Of a stretch of DNA of 19,696 bases, positions 8,316 to 17,146 are shown piece after piece (the stretch's first letter is position 1; the number at the start of each line of letters is the position of its first letter). This DNA comes from Diplocarpon mali (taxonomy: Eukaryota > Ascomycota > Leotiomycetes > Helotiales > Drepanopezizaceae), in contig JAENRP010000541.1 in the NCBI GenBank assembly GCA_024741835.1, forward strand, positions 1-19,696, given 5' to 3'. A model generated the notes under the pieces. The model saw only the letters and a list, made by a program, of their open reading frames with translations, had not been told where the DNA came from and searched no databases. Made by a program: the position numbers and the translations under genes.

Positions 8316-8510
8316 TATTAAGATAAGTAATATAGCTATCACTCTAATATATTATCATATAACCTTATTGCTTAATCAATAGGATATTGATACGTATATA
8401 GCTATAGGTAAGAAAGGGGTAACCTTCCTTCCCTAACTCTTACTAATATATCGACCATCGACCTCTAGAAGTTTCCTATACCTACTGCGCCGACTCACTT
8501 AAGCTCAATA
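8316..8510 (+). repeat. Copia 1 right (3') LTR
   Basis: This is the 195-bp gapless partner of 2372-2566, with transitions only. It starts TATTAAG (G-to-A relative to TATTGAG) and ends CTCAATA, followed at once by the GATTC target duplication. Both LTRs carry the conserved block GGGGTAACCTTCCTTCCC unchanged. Confidence 0.92.
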
Positions 8511-8515
8511 GATTC
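8511..8515. repeat. Target-site duplication of copia 1 (right)
   Basis: GATTC is identical to 2367-2371 and marks where copia 1 entered the gypsy pol 3' region. Confidence 0.9.
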
Positions 8516-8700
8516 GGAGGTTATATCAATTTCTAATTTGTCTTTTAAAAGGAATAAGGTTTAATTGCATTAATAAAAGCGCTTTAGTCAATTAGCTGCA
8601 ATAGTTCCTTTAATATCGACTCTATTAAGTTCCTAAAGAGAATAGTATCCCTTTTCTTTCTACTTAGATTTAACTTTAAATAGGCTAAGCTATTAATAAT
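8516..8700 (-). pseudogene. Gypsy integrase C-terminal GPY/F-type domain
   Basis: The frame reads LFKVKSK, then KGYYSL, stop, ELNRVDIKGTIAAN, then LKRFY. This is the conserved C-terminal module of gypsy integrases (lGPFkV...YyLeeLdGt...gnrLKrFy), which in known members contributes to DNA binding. The frame runs on past LEIDIT into the copia 1 insertion point and continues at 2366. No chromodomain was recognised. Confidence 0.85.
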
Positions 8701-9830
8701 CAAGTTTAGTATCTACTAATATATTAATACTTCTTATAATATTATAAACTAAGATAAGATCATCTTTTTAAATAAGGTAAGTCTTAAGTACTTTAAAAGT
8801 AGCCTACGCTTCCTTAGCTTTTTCCTAATATCATTTCTTTTATAGGATAATCTCTTCTATATCTATATCTTAGAGCTTAAGTTATTAGCATCTTATTACA
8901 AGTAAATCGGAATAGTTTTAAATTTAACTATAGTTGAACAATCTTTAAATAAGCTATTAAGATTTAAAAGGGAGCTATACCTCTTTATTATAAATAAGGA
9001 AGAATAGTATAACTCCAGTCGGTTTATAAATTATCATTCGATAAGCAAAGAGTATTTTATAAAAGTGTTTTATCTAATCCTTAAATCCTTTATAAGTAAC
9101 TTTAGATAGACTATTAAGAATGTTATAGTATCCTTATTCTATAATTCTATTAGCTTTTGAATTATATACTAAGATTTAAACCCGCTTAATGCTATATTTT
9201 TATAAGAAAGCTTTAACTACTCCTTTGTTTTTAAGGCCTCTATTAATAGTTAGTCTATTAAAAAGTCTATAGTAATAGACTACGTCTTCCTAAAGGAACT
9301 TTACAATAGATTCAGAGTTAGCAGATCTTAAAGGTTGTCCTTTAGGCCATTTTAATAAGTCTTCCTTTACTAGAATAAAATATATTATCTTATTCTTAGT
9401 AGATAGTACTTATATAATATTAAAGCTAATTTTATAAAAAAGGCCTAATATTTGAGTTAGGAATAAGAGATTCTCTTTATAATTAGGTTTTCATTTTTAA
9501 TAAGGGATGCAGCTTTTTACAAAAGCTTTATAGTCTTTAAAAGAACCTTTCTAAAAGAATTTTCTTAAGAGCTAATAGTAAGTAGACTTAGCCCTTTAAT
9601 GGCCAGTTTCCTTATAAATATCCTAGATAGCCTTAGCCTTTAGTTTTTCATTATCTAAGCAGAGTTATATAAGGAATGAGTTATCGCTCCTTTTAAACAA
9701 TTATCTTCCTTATATTAGATAAATCAGAGCTTTAGCTTTAAATTTCTAAAAATCCTTAAGAGCAACTGTCTTTAATTGTTTAAATATGATTAAAAATTTT
9801 GCGATTTCTTTAGAGTTACTTAAGTAGTTA
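8700..9830 (-). pseudogene. Gypsy integrase core, degraded
   Basis: The N-terminal zinc segment reads IYKETGH, later KAFVKSCIPY. Compared with the H-x-H and C-x2-C pattern, single His and Cys positions are now Tyr. In the core, ISFNII has Asn at the first catalytic Asp, and TINRGLKN has Asn where the second Asp belongs. RIIE keeps the catalytic Glu. RPLRSANSESIVKFL is a strong family signature of fungal gypsy integrases. The codon phase is the same as RT. Confidence 0.88.
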
Positions 9831-9852
9831 AGTGATAAAATTCTCTTATTTG

Positions 9853-9875
9853 ACTCGTAAGCTAAGACTAGGAGT
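9853..9875. repeat. 23-bp motif-like copy in RNase H-integrase linker
   Basis: The length is 23 bp with the usual ends, and it lies within the gypsy pol frame. Unlike most copies its ACT is not codon-aligned with pol, which reads RLLVLAYES here. It may be a chance match or a copy inserted in another phase. Confidence 0.5.
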
Positions 9876-10009
9876 CGAGTCCCTTTAAGGTAATATATTA
9901 ATAGATAACCGACTTTATTTTCTACCTACTTATTAATATCTGTTTCGTCTTCTTTAATCAAATCAGAGGGATAGGGGCAAGTTCTTCTTAAAAGGCTATC
10001 TATAGTAGT

Positions 10010-10560
10010 ATTTTTCATTCTTAGAATATATTTGACTTTAAAGTCTATTAGTCTTATTTAAGTAATCCACTTTATTAGCAAGGCTTTAAGTAGGTCGCTT
10101 ATAGCTTTATTTAATTATTCTATTAATACTTTGGTATTAGTTTTAAGGATAAAGTAAGTGCTATAAAGGTCGCTTCTTATCTTTTTTATTACTTTTAAAG
10201 CTCTTTTGCATTCCTATTTAATAGTATTATACTTTATCTCTACTAGATTCTAAAGACCGCTTTTAAAGTAAGCTAAGTATCTTTTCTATTAGCTATCAGC
10301 TTATTAAAGGATAGTACCCTATCCGATTAAGCTTGTATTAACTATTAGTACAATTGGCTTAGCTTTAGCTCTATAGTCTATTTTAATTAGATATAGCGCT
10401 TTAAGCAATGCTTGCTTTAGTTGTTTTATAGCCTCTATTTAAGGTTCCTCCTATTGAAACTCAGCTCCTTTCTAAAATAAGGTATAAATAGGTACTGCCT
10501 TTTTAGTAAAATCCTTAATTTAAATGCGATAGTATACTATAATGCTAATAAATGCGCAGG
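10010..10560 (-). pseudogene. Gypsy RNase H region
   Basis: Downstream of RT the frame contains ECKRALKVIKKIRSDLY (the ThlExxGallxalxxwRxyL-type block), then TYFILKTNTKVLIE and the ending LIKWIT, stop, IRLIDFKVKYI, which matches the conserved RNase H end before the linker to integrase. Several Asp codons read Asn, in line with G-to-A mutation. Confidence 0.88.
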
Positions 10561-10689
10561 CTTTTGCTATATTATTATACCTCTTCTATTTGTCGATTTT
10601 AAGTACTTTAGCCCTTTAAGGACTTCGGCTATTAGAATTAGTAATAAAACTAATAATTTCCATTAATAGAAGATAGTATTATAACTTTA

Positions 10690-11480
10690 GACCAATTATT
10701 ACTCTTATCCTTTCGAATTGTATAAGCACCTAGTTTAGATTCTAAATGTATTTTATTATAAATTATTATATGCTAAAGAGAACTTCTTTATAGTTATAGA
10801 ATAATCTTAATCCTTTTATTCCTATATTATCTATATAAGGGAGTATAATATTAGGTATGCAATCTATTAGTATCTTATAGATTATGCGAATAAATTAAGC
10901 GATTAAATTTATAATCCTTTAAAGTAATCTTATTATTTAAAGTAGCCTAAAAGGGGTTTAAATTGCTATTATATCTCTCGATTTAATATTAAGAATGAAT
11001 TGGTTATATCTAAAGAAGAAGTTAATAAGAGAGCTATAGGTTAATCTTGCGAATTTATTTAAGAACTTATCTATATTCGAAGGAACGTTAGCATCTTTAA
11101 TAGTTACTCGGTTTATCTCTACTACTACTATTATTAGTCTGTAAGTTCCCTTCTCTTTCTTAGCAACTAAGAACTATTTGTTTTTATAAGGGCTATTATA
11201 GAATTTGAGAATGCCTTATTTCAGCCTATCCTTTAATATTTCGATTACCTTTTCTTAAAGAGCTTTAGAAACTCCGAATGTTTTCTCTTACTAAGCTTTA
11301 TAAGGTATTATCTTAATCTTAATATAAAGCGTAACCTCTTTTTAAATTTGATTAAGTTCCGTTTAGTCAAAAGCTAAGGCGTCCTTTCGATTTATTAAGG
11401 TTTTATAAAGTAGTTCGCGTTCTTGCTTTATTAGGTCGTCTTTAATTTTTAGTATATTAAAATGCTCTTTTATTAGCTAA
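10690..11480 (-). pseudogene. Gypsy reverse transcriptase, YIDD box mutated
   Basis: The frame reads NRKDALAFD, VTLYIKIKIIPYKA, EKVIEILKDRLK, SPYKNK, stop, FLVAKKEKGTYRLI, TIKDANVPSNIDKF, SSLINFFFRYNQF, then the box YIDNIGIKG at 10826-10837. In fungal gypsy elements this box is YIDDIGVKG or similar, so the final Asp is now Asn (codon 10826-10828). SLINFF corresponds to SLIDFFSGYDQ, so the first catalytic Asp is also Asn. RT is therefore dead at two active-site positions in addition to the stops. Confidence 0.93.
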
Positions 11481-11819
11481 TATCCAATAGGTTTATTAGA
11501 AAATCTACTTATAATAAACTTATCGAATCTACTATCTGGCTTTAAAGGTCGAAGCTTTTTATCTTATTTAAACTAATCATCTAGTCTTTTAAGCTTTAAG
11601 CTATTAAAGATTCCCTAATCTACTAGTTGTACTTTATTTGCCTTACTTTTATATATAGTTTGAATATTAGCTAGTATTATACTTCTCTACTTCTTTCCTT
11701 TTTTATTAAATCTTATAAAATAGTCTGAATTTTCTTTTTTAAAAATAAATAAAAGATTTTCTAAGTTGTTAATTTAAAGTATATAAATGGAAATATTATT
11801 AGTAATTTTATTATATTTC

Positions 11820-11842
11820 ACTCGCAAGTCTAGCCTATAAGT
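11820..11842. repeat. 23-bp motif, copy in gypsy pol N-terminal part
   Basis: On the minus strand it is codon-aligned with pol and reads TYRLDLRV. Its length is 23 bp with both conserved ends. Confidence 0.7.
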
Positions 11843-11981
11843 AGTTTTTAAGTTTTTTAAAATAATTAGTAAATTATTGAAATTTGTAAAACGAACTCTC
11901 TTCTTTACCTTATTTTTCTTTTTTCTTAATTATTAAGCTAATAAAACGCCGATTGTACTATTCTTTAAAATTCCAGATTTA

Positions 11982-12004
11982 ACTCTTAAGCTAAGATTGT
12001 AAGT
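11982..12004. repeat. 23-bp motif, second copy in gypsy pol N-terminal part
   Basis: On the minus strand it is codon-aligned with pol and reads TYNLSLRV. It lies 162 bp from the copy at 11820, a multiple of three. Confidence 0.75.
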
Positions 12005-12059
12005 CAAATCGCTATTATTTAAAATCGGCAAACTCACCTTCCTTTTGCTATAACTCCTT

Positions 12060-12500
12060 ATTAAGTGCCTTCTTTTACTAGCATTAAGCTTAGCCCTTAT
12101 ACTAGCTAATCGTTTCTTAAAACCTTATTCTAAAATTCGGCTATATCTCTTATAATAACCATTTGTCCTTCTAAAGATCGATTTATATTTTAAAGACTAG
12201 CTTTTATAAGACTATCTTTAAGATAGTTAAATATTAGCTAAGATTCTAAAATGAAGGGTATTTTTAAAAGAATGTCATTTGAAGAATTCTCTATTATTAG
12301 AAAGTCGATATAATTAATAATCCTTTCGACTTTAACCTTTACATTTTTCACCTATTTATTAAAATTGTATTTTGATCTAAAGACAGTTGAATATATAAGA
12401 AGTTGATTGCTAATAATTATTAATTAAGCTATTTCTACTACTTTTCTAATTATTATATTAACTTTTAAACTATAATCGATTAGAGCCTTTGCTTTAACTA
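12060..12500 (-). pseudogene. Gypsy protease region
   Basis: LIDYSLKVNIII (Asp codon 12475-12477) matches the retropepsin start aLiDsGxexNii; the residues after Asp are altered. Further on, DFLIIENSSNDILLKIPFI matches the hFlVv...ydvLLGxPFl end of gypsy proteases. The segment shares its codon phase with gag and runs to a TAA near 12066, while RT and integrase are in the neighbouring phase. Confidence 0.75.
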
Positions 12501-13250
12501 ATTCTTCTATTAAATAAATAATAATAGGGCTTTTTATTATAACTGCTAAATAATTTCAATTGATATTCTAAGATATTAAAGCTATTGCTATAATATTATA
12601 ATACCTTTAAGTTCCTTTATCTTTTATAATCTAAAGACATTTGATTAAGGCTAAGTGCTTTTTAGAATTCTTTTATATTATAATTTCCATTTCCTTATTA
12701 TTATTTAAATCTTTAAAGGCAATTGGGATATACTTTCTTAGCACTTTATTAAAGCATTTAATTAAACTAAATAGGTCTTTAAATATAAGGTTAATTTGCT
12801 AAGCTATAATATTCTCTATAGCTTTCTCTATTATAATTGAACTAGCGTATTTATCGATAAATTTTTCCTATTTTAATATCTGTCTCTTTTGCTTAAGGTC
12901 AAGGGTCTATATAATAACTTTAACTTCTTAATCTTTAAGCTTAAAGCCATCTTTATCTATTATATCTCTGATCAATTCGTTTACTATATCGGCTTTATCC
13001 TCTTCTATTGCAGTTCTAGACTATTAGGTATCTTTTAGCGTTTGGACCTTATATTAAGATTCTTAAGTTGTATGCGTTGATTATAGGACTTTAGCTGGTT
13101 TTATTAGTATTAAAGGAGTGGTAGATCTAGAAGGACGCTAAGTATTCTAAGGGTTTTTAAATACAAAAGCAGCATTAATATTAGCAGATATATTATTATT
13201 AACTTACTTTAAAATAGAGATTCCTTTGACTTTAGTAGCAGTCTGGTTCG
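12500..13250 (-). pseudogene. Gypsy linker between gag and protease
   Basis: A mostly continuous minus-strand frame with TAA/TAG stops covers this stretch, with charged helical sequence such as EEDKADIVNELIRDII and ALIDY at its end. No separate domain is recognised. In fungal gypsy elements a poorly conserved region of this kind lies between the knuckle and the protease. Confidence 0.5.
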
Positions 13251-14760
13251 GAGTTTAATTAATAAGCATTCCCTTAGGTAGATTATTAGCTAGACCTATA
13301 TATATATAAGTTAGGACCTTAGAGTTTATTTTGATAATGCGCTTTTATTCGGCCAAATCCTTATCCTACTTTATACTATATATTATTATTTAAATAGTCT
13401 ATAGCTATAAGCGATTTTAATATTTTTTAATAAGGATAGCCTTTGGCCTAGGATCTTTAATATAAAGCATCTTATACTTATTAATATATATAATCCTAGT
13501 ATTAATAAAACGATAGAAAAGAGGATAATCGTTATAATACTTATATAAAGGGCAGTTAGGTTCCTTATTATTGCAAAAGTTGCAAGTTAGTCTTCTTCTA
13601 TTGCTATTCTTTTAATACCTTATAATATTAATATTAGTAGAGTACTAATTAGGATCAATTTCTCCTTTTTTAATCAACTGTTAAGTTCTTATATTAGCTG
13701 GTTATTTTAAATAATAAGGAGTAGGAGTCTAGTAATAGGAACTATTAAGTTGGCTTATAGTAGCTGAGTTTTGCCTATTATTAAATTAGGGAATATGCTA
13801 TTTTTCTTATAAGAGATTATTAATCTTAGTTTTTAAGCTTTAGATTCGGAGTTCTATAAATTAGGTCTTAAGTTCCTTAATTCTAAGGTTAGATCTTACT
13901 CTTAGGTCGGGCCTGCAAGTGAAAGGTATAACTACTAGGTTCTTCTTTGCCTCTTTTATAACTTTTAAAGCTTTCGAGTATTCTTAGACCAGGCTCTTAA
14001 GGTCTTTAGTATAAGAGGGAGTAAGGGCTTTTTCCTATTCTATAGTATTAATAGTTCTCTTATTAAGATCTGATTTTAAAGTAAAGGCCGAAAATTCCTT
14101 AAATAAGGCGAAGGTTATAAGGTCTTGCTTATCGATCTTAAAATGCTTAATAATTTTATTTTAAAAGCTAATAGGTAATCCGAGTAAGAAAAGGCGGCCT
14201 CTTTCAACTTTGCTAAGTATTTTCTAGCTAATTAAGGTATTTGATATATAAGTAAAAGTCTGATAGTAGTTCTTAATTTCCTTAAGAGTATAAGTGATTA
14301 GAACAAATTCCTTTAAGAAAGCTAAAGTATTGCGAATCTGCTATCTATTAAATTTGCGGAATTCAGATTTAAAGGCCTTAATAAAGAGTTCTTATAAATT
14401 ATAAGTTTTCCATTTAAGGAGGGATTTGATAATATCTTTACTTATATAATTATAGTAGTAAGGAAGTTAAGAAATTATATCCTCTTATATAATATTAAAA
14501 TTGTAATAAGTTTCCTTATATTGCTTAAGGAAATTAGTAATATTAGCGCTTATAAAGTAAGGAGCGCTAAAGGAATTAAGGAAGGGAAAGTGACTAATAA
14601 TAGCCTTAAATTTAGCTATTATTGTTTTATATTAACTATCTAAGTTGATAGAATCTATAAGGGGCAAAGGAGAAGCTTCGATATTGTAAGATTGATTGCT
14701 AAGAGGAGTACTTTAAAATTCAAAAGGGCTTAAAGAATACTTAGAATCCGAGTTAATCTT
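13250..14760 (-). pseudogene. Gypsy gag, degraded
   Basis: The frame reads ISANITNFLKQYKETYYNFNI, KAFKSEFRKFN, TLAFLKEFVL, YYQTFTYISNTLI and GRLFLLGLP, which follow the fungal gypsy gag pattern (residues for a helical capsid-like domain ending in GRWFLQGLPxxl). Near 13549-13587 it contains CNFC followed by CPLY, a CxxC...C remnant of the nucleic-acid-binding knuckle. One codon-aligned 23-bp motif (13898-13920) reads TCRPDLRV. Stops are TAA/TAG. Confidence 0.82.
13898..13920. repeat. 23-bp motif, copy in gypsy gag
   Basis: One of the least AT-shifted copies: it keeps TCGGGCCTGC in the middle, so the inverted arms are clearest here (GGTC/GGCC around the centre and ACT/AGT at the ends). It is codon-aligned with gag on the minus strand. 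Confidence 0.8.
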
Positions 14761-15690
14761 AAAGTGATTAGGACGAGTTTAAAAAGATTTAAATAAAGGG
14801 TTAATAAAAAGTTTAAAATTATTATTATTTTTAATATTTTCTAATATTAATATTAAAAAAGTAAGTAGTAGTCTTAAGTTATTTAAAGATATCTTTTTAT
14901 CCTTTTACTTATAGGCTAGGCTTAAGAGTAGAATTCCGGATTCTATTAAAAGTTTAATTTGAGTTTGCTAAGAGATTCTAAGTAAGTGCTAAATAGCTAA
15001 TAGGAGTATTGCAACTAATTATAATAAGATAAGGTTTACTTAATTAAAGACTAATTTTTAAGATAAGGTTTATATATAAGATTCTTCTTAGCCTTTAGGC
15101 TAATTCCTATTAGTCCTTAGAATAAAGGGGTCTTTAAAGATAATTCTAAGGCAATTTTTAAAGTTCTATTATCTTAAGGCGGTTGAATTATTAGATTTGG
15201 ATTTCTAAGGATTTTAAAGAGATACTTCCAATTGAAGTTTACGCTTAGTATTACTCGAGTACTTAAAACTACTGCTATTTGAGATTGCTATTATAGGGTT
15301 CGCTAAACTCTTTATACTAGGAAGCTGAAAATTCCGAAAATCTCAGAGTTAAGGAAGAAAATAAGGGTTTTTAAAGCAAAGCTGAAAAGGGAAAATCTAA
15401 GGTTATTAATAGTTGCTAAACGAAAATCGACAGTTCTAAGTAACTAGGCGATTAAGGATAGAGAAATTAATGATTTTTAAAGCTAAACAAAATGCTATAA
15501 GTATTTTAAAAGAGTTTTTTAAAAGGCCGGTCTCTTATCTGCGAACTAAGAGATTGATAAGGTCGTATAAGGACGGAAATCTTAAGAAATCAGTCCTTGC
15601 GTAGGTTACTAATATAAAACAAAAGGGAGATAATACAAGAATAGGCCTAAGGGAAGACCTAAAAATAAGAAGAGGAAGCATTACAAGCGG
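14760..15690 (-). other. Gypsy 5' leader or gag N-terminus
   Basis: Upstream of the recognisable gag, the minus strand has a partly open frame (KSLEIQI, FNRLKIIEL, LRRILYINL) interrupted by TAA/TAG. It could be a variable gag N-terminus or leader. No tRNA primer site was found. A 23-bp motif copy (14907-14929) lies here in the orientation opposite to the other gypsy copies. Confidence 0.4.
14907..14929. repeat. 23-bp motif, copy upstream of gypsy gag
   Basis: Read on the minus strand it gives TLKPSL, stop, VKG, the same reading as the copia 1 array units (TLKLGL, stop, VK). It is not in the phase of the gag frame downstream. Confidence 0.7.
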
Positions 15691-15838
15691 GCTCTCTTAG
15701 ACAAAGTATTAGGAACAAGTCCTAAGTATAGGGTATATTCAGTACTATGGCGCTGCGCGCTATCTCTATATACAGAAGAGGCTCCTTTTATCCTCCTATC
15801 GGCCCTGTCCTATTATATGACTTTTATCACGTGATTCA
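15690..15838 (-). repeat. LTR-like, less AT-rich piece
   Basis: Read on the minus strand from 15838 it begins TGAATCACGTGAT, includes GGATAAAAGGAGCC (TATA-like, 15781-15798) and CTTCTGTATATAGAG, and keeps GC-rich runs such as GCGCGCAGCGCC. This looks like U3/R sequence of an LTR and separates the truncated copia 2 gag from the gypsy. No second copy exists in the window, so its ends and owner (gypsy 5' LTR or a solo LTR) are unknown. Confidence 0.4.
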
Positions 15839-15839
15839 T

Positions 15840-16845
15840 CCATACCTAGGTCTCTATAATAAGGAGCTTGCAAGGCTTCGCTCTATTAAGCTTAAGAACC
15901 AATTGATATAATAGACTATATCTTTTCTATACTTTAAACCTAGCTTATTATCTCTAATAAGCTTTGCCTAGATCTGCTAGGACTAAATAGGAGCTTAGTA
16001 GTAAATTGACTATAGAAACTTTATAATCGCTAGAAAGCCTTAAACCTTTAGGATTCTATACATTTATACTTCCTAATAGATCTCCTTAAAGCTAGCAAGC
16101 CATATCTTCAGGTCTACTTTACTACTCCTTGTTTTAAAGAGCTTATTATTATAGTCTTCTCGAATTGACTCTATTATACTAACCTTAAAGGGGGCTAGTT
16201 CCTTGCGTAGGTACTCTATAATCCATTGAATTAATAGTTTCCCTACTTCCTTACAGTTATATTGTACTGCTCGAAGCAACGTAGGGTATACTATCTTAAT
16301 AATCCAATAGTATAATTGAGTATAAGAGCTCCTATTCCTTTTCTAAGCTTTTACTACGAGATTATATTGCTTAATCGCCATTTTATACTCTAGCGCTATA
16401 TCGTAGGCGGTTGTTTTTTCAAGTAGTGCTAGAGCTAGCGTTTATTAATCGGTAGCTTCCTACTATTAGTATAACTTATAATAGCTTTGCAATATTCTCT
16501 AATCCCGTCCTTCTACTATTTTTTCAAGCTATAGCAGTTCTAATTCTAGATCTAGCAGATATAGAGCTTCGTTCTTATAAAGCAGAGCTTGATTTCCCAT
16601 TTCTATAGTATACAGTTTAGGGTTATTAACCTACCTTAGCTTCTCTATATGCTTTTAAAGCTGTAGAAACTCGGCCTAAAACTCTAGCTTAGCGTACCAA
16701 ATGCGCTATAACTTCCTATCCTAAAGTATAACTCTACTAGAGCTAAGCTCCTAAGCTTCTCCCTTTTGCTAGTATTCGCTTATATTGACTAGGATAGTAG
16801 GGAGTATAGGTTCTATTGGTTAGCTAAGAGCGTTAGAACGTTGAA
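15840..16845 (-). pseudogene. Copia 2 gag, 3'-truncated
   Basis: On the minus strand one frame of about 330 codons reads from LSQPIEPILPTI through RIWYAKLEF, KMAIKQYNLVVKA, YNCKEVGKLLIQWIIEYL, APFKVSIIESIREDY, SSKVDLKIWLASFKEIY to VYYINQFLSLIERSLAS. The central part (16073-16279) is free of stops. The arrangement follows the gag of fungal copia elements: a Trp-containing start, helical repeats, then K-D-xWL-xxFKEIY before the knuckle. It ends at about 15840 where the LTR-like piece starts, so knuckle, protease, integrase and RT are missing. No start codon is certain. Confidence 0.7.
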
Positions 16846-16976
16846 TTAGGTCGTATAATACGTATAAGCAAAGGAGAATAGATGAAAATAGTAGTAAAAC
16901 CTCTTTAAGAAGCCTTTAAATATAGTGGATTTTTTAATCGTTTGCTTTTAAGAGTTGCAAATAGTGCTAATAACTA

Positions 16977-17146
16977 TTGTACTATATTTAAAGGTAGATT
17001 CCTAATAGTAGCAGAAGCTTATAAAATTCTACTTTAACTATATATCTGAGCTCCCTTTATAGAAGTGCTCCGTGGCCACTTCAGAGGTATATTACATAAG
17101 CCAGTCCTCAGAGGCCTCAGCGCCTGAGGCTCCTCATGGCGCAACA
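16977..17146 (-). repeat. Copia 2 5' LTR
   Basis: At 17146 the minus strand switches abruptly from copia 3 RT coding to TGTTGCGCCATGAGG..., an LTR-type start. A TATAAAGG box (near 17058, minus) follows. The end is placed at CAATA next to GTTATTAGCAC (16966-16976), which resembles the copia 1 arrangement of CAATA followed by GGTTATAAGCC. The 17065-17145 part is the most GC-rich in the area and has kept many CA/TG steps. The end is approximate and the partner LTR is not in the window. Confidence 0.6.
17114..17130. other. GC-rich perfect hairpin in copia 2 LTR
   Basis: GCCTCAG, a CGC loop, then CTGAGGC form a 7-bp perfect stem. A further CCTCAG copy lies at 17106. It lies near the start of the LTR, so it is probably in U3. 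Function is unknown. Confidence 0.7.

Larger units (their letters stand above)
2372..8510 (+). mobile_element. Complete but inactivated Ty1/copia retrotransposon (copia 1)
   Basis: All structural parts are present: 195-bp LTRs at both ends, a GATTC duplication outside them, a primer site joined to the left LTR, a purine tract joined to the right LTR, and one gag-pol frame in the order gag, protease, integrase, RT, RNase H, which is the copia order. The element is 6139 bp. It lies in the 3' region of the minus-strand gypsy pol. Many TAA/TAG codons and altered catalytic residues make it non-functional. Two clusters of the 23-bp motif, one inside pol and one after the stop, are unusual cargo. 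Confidence 0.93.
8516..15690 (-). mobile_element. Ty3/gypsy retrotransposon, degraded and split by copia 1
   Basis: Read on the minus strand the order is gag, protease, RT, RNase H, integrase with a C-terminal GPY/F-type segment, the Ty3/gypsy order. The pattern (NRKDALAFD before RT, YID-box, RPLRSANS in integrase) matches the fungal gypsy families. The 3' part continues at 1878-2366 beyond the copia 1 insertion. Neither LTR was found with confidence; an LTR-like piece at 15690-15838 could be the 5' one. At least four copies of the 23-bp motif lie in its coding or leader sequence. Stops are almost all TAA/TAG. Confidence 0.88.

Noticed and set aside
15640..15830. Plus-strand basic reading frame (GRPKNKKRKHYK and onward) as the end of a transposase gene
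   Set aside because: It is short, opens only over a small stretch, and no conserved transposase block or longer upstream frame is visible. The interval is better explained as LTR-like sequence on the other strand.
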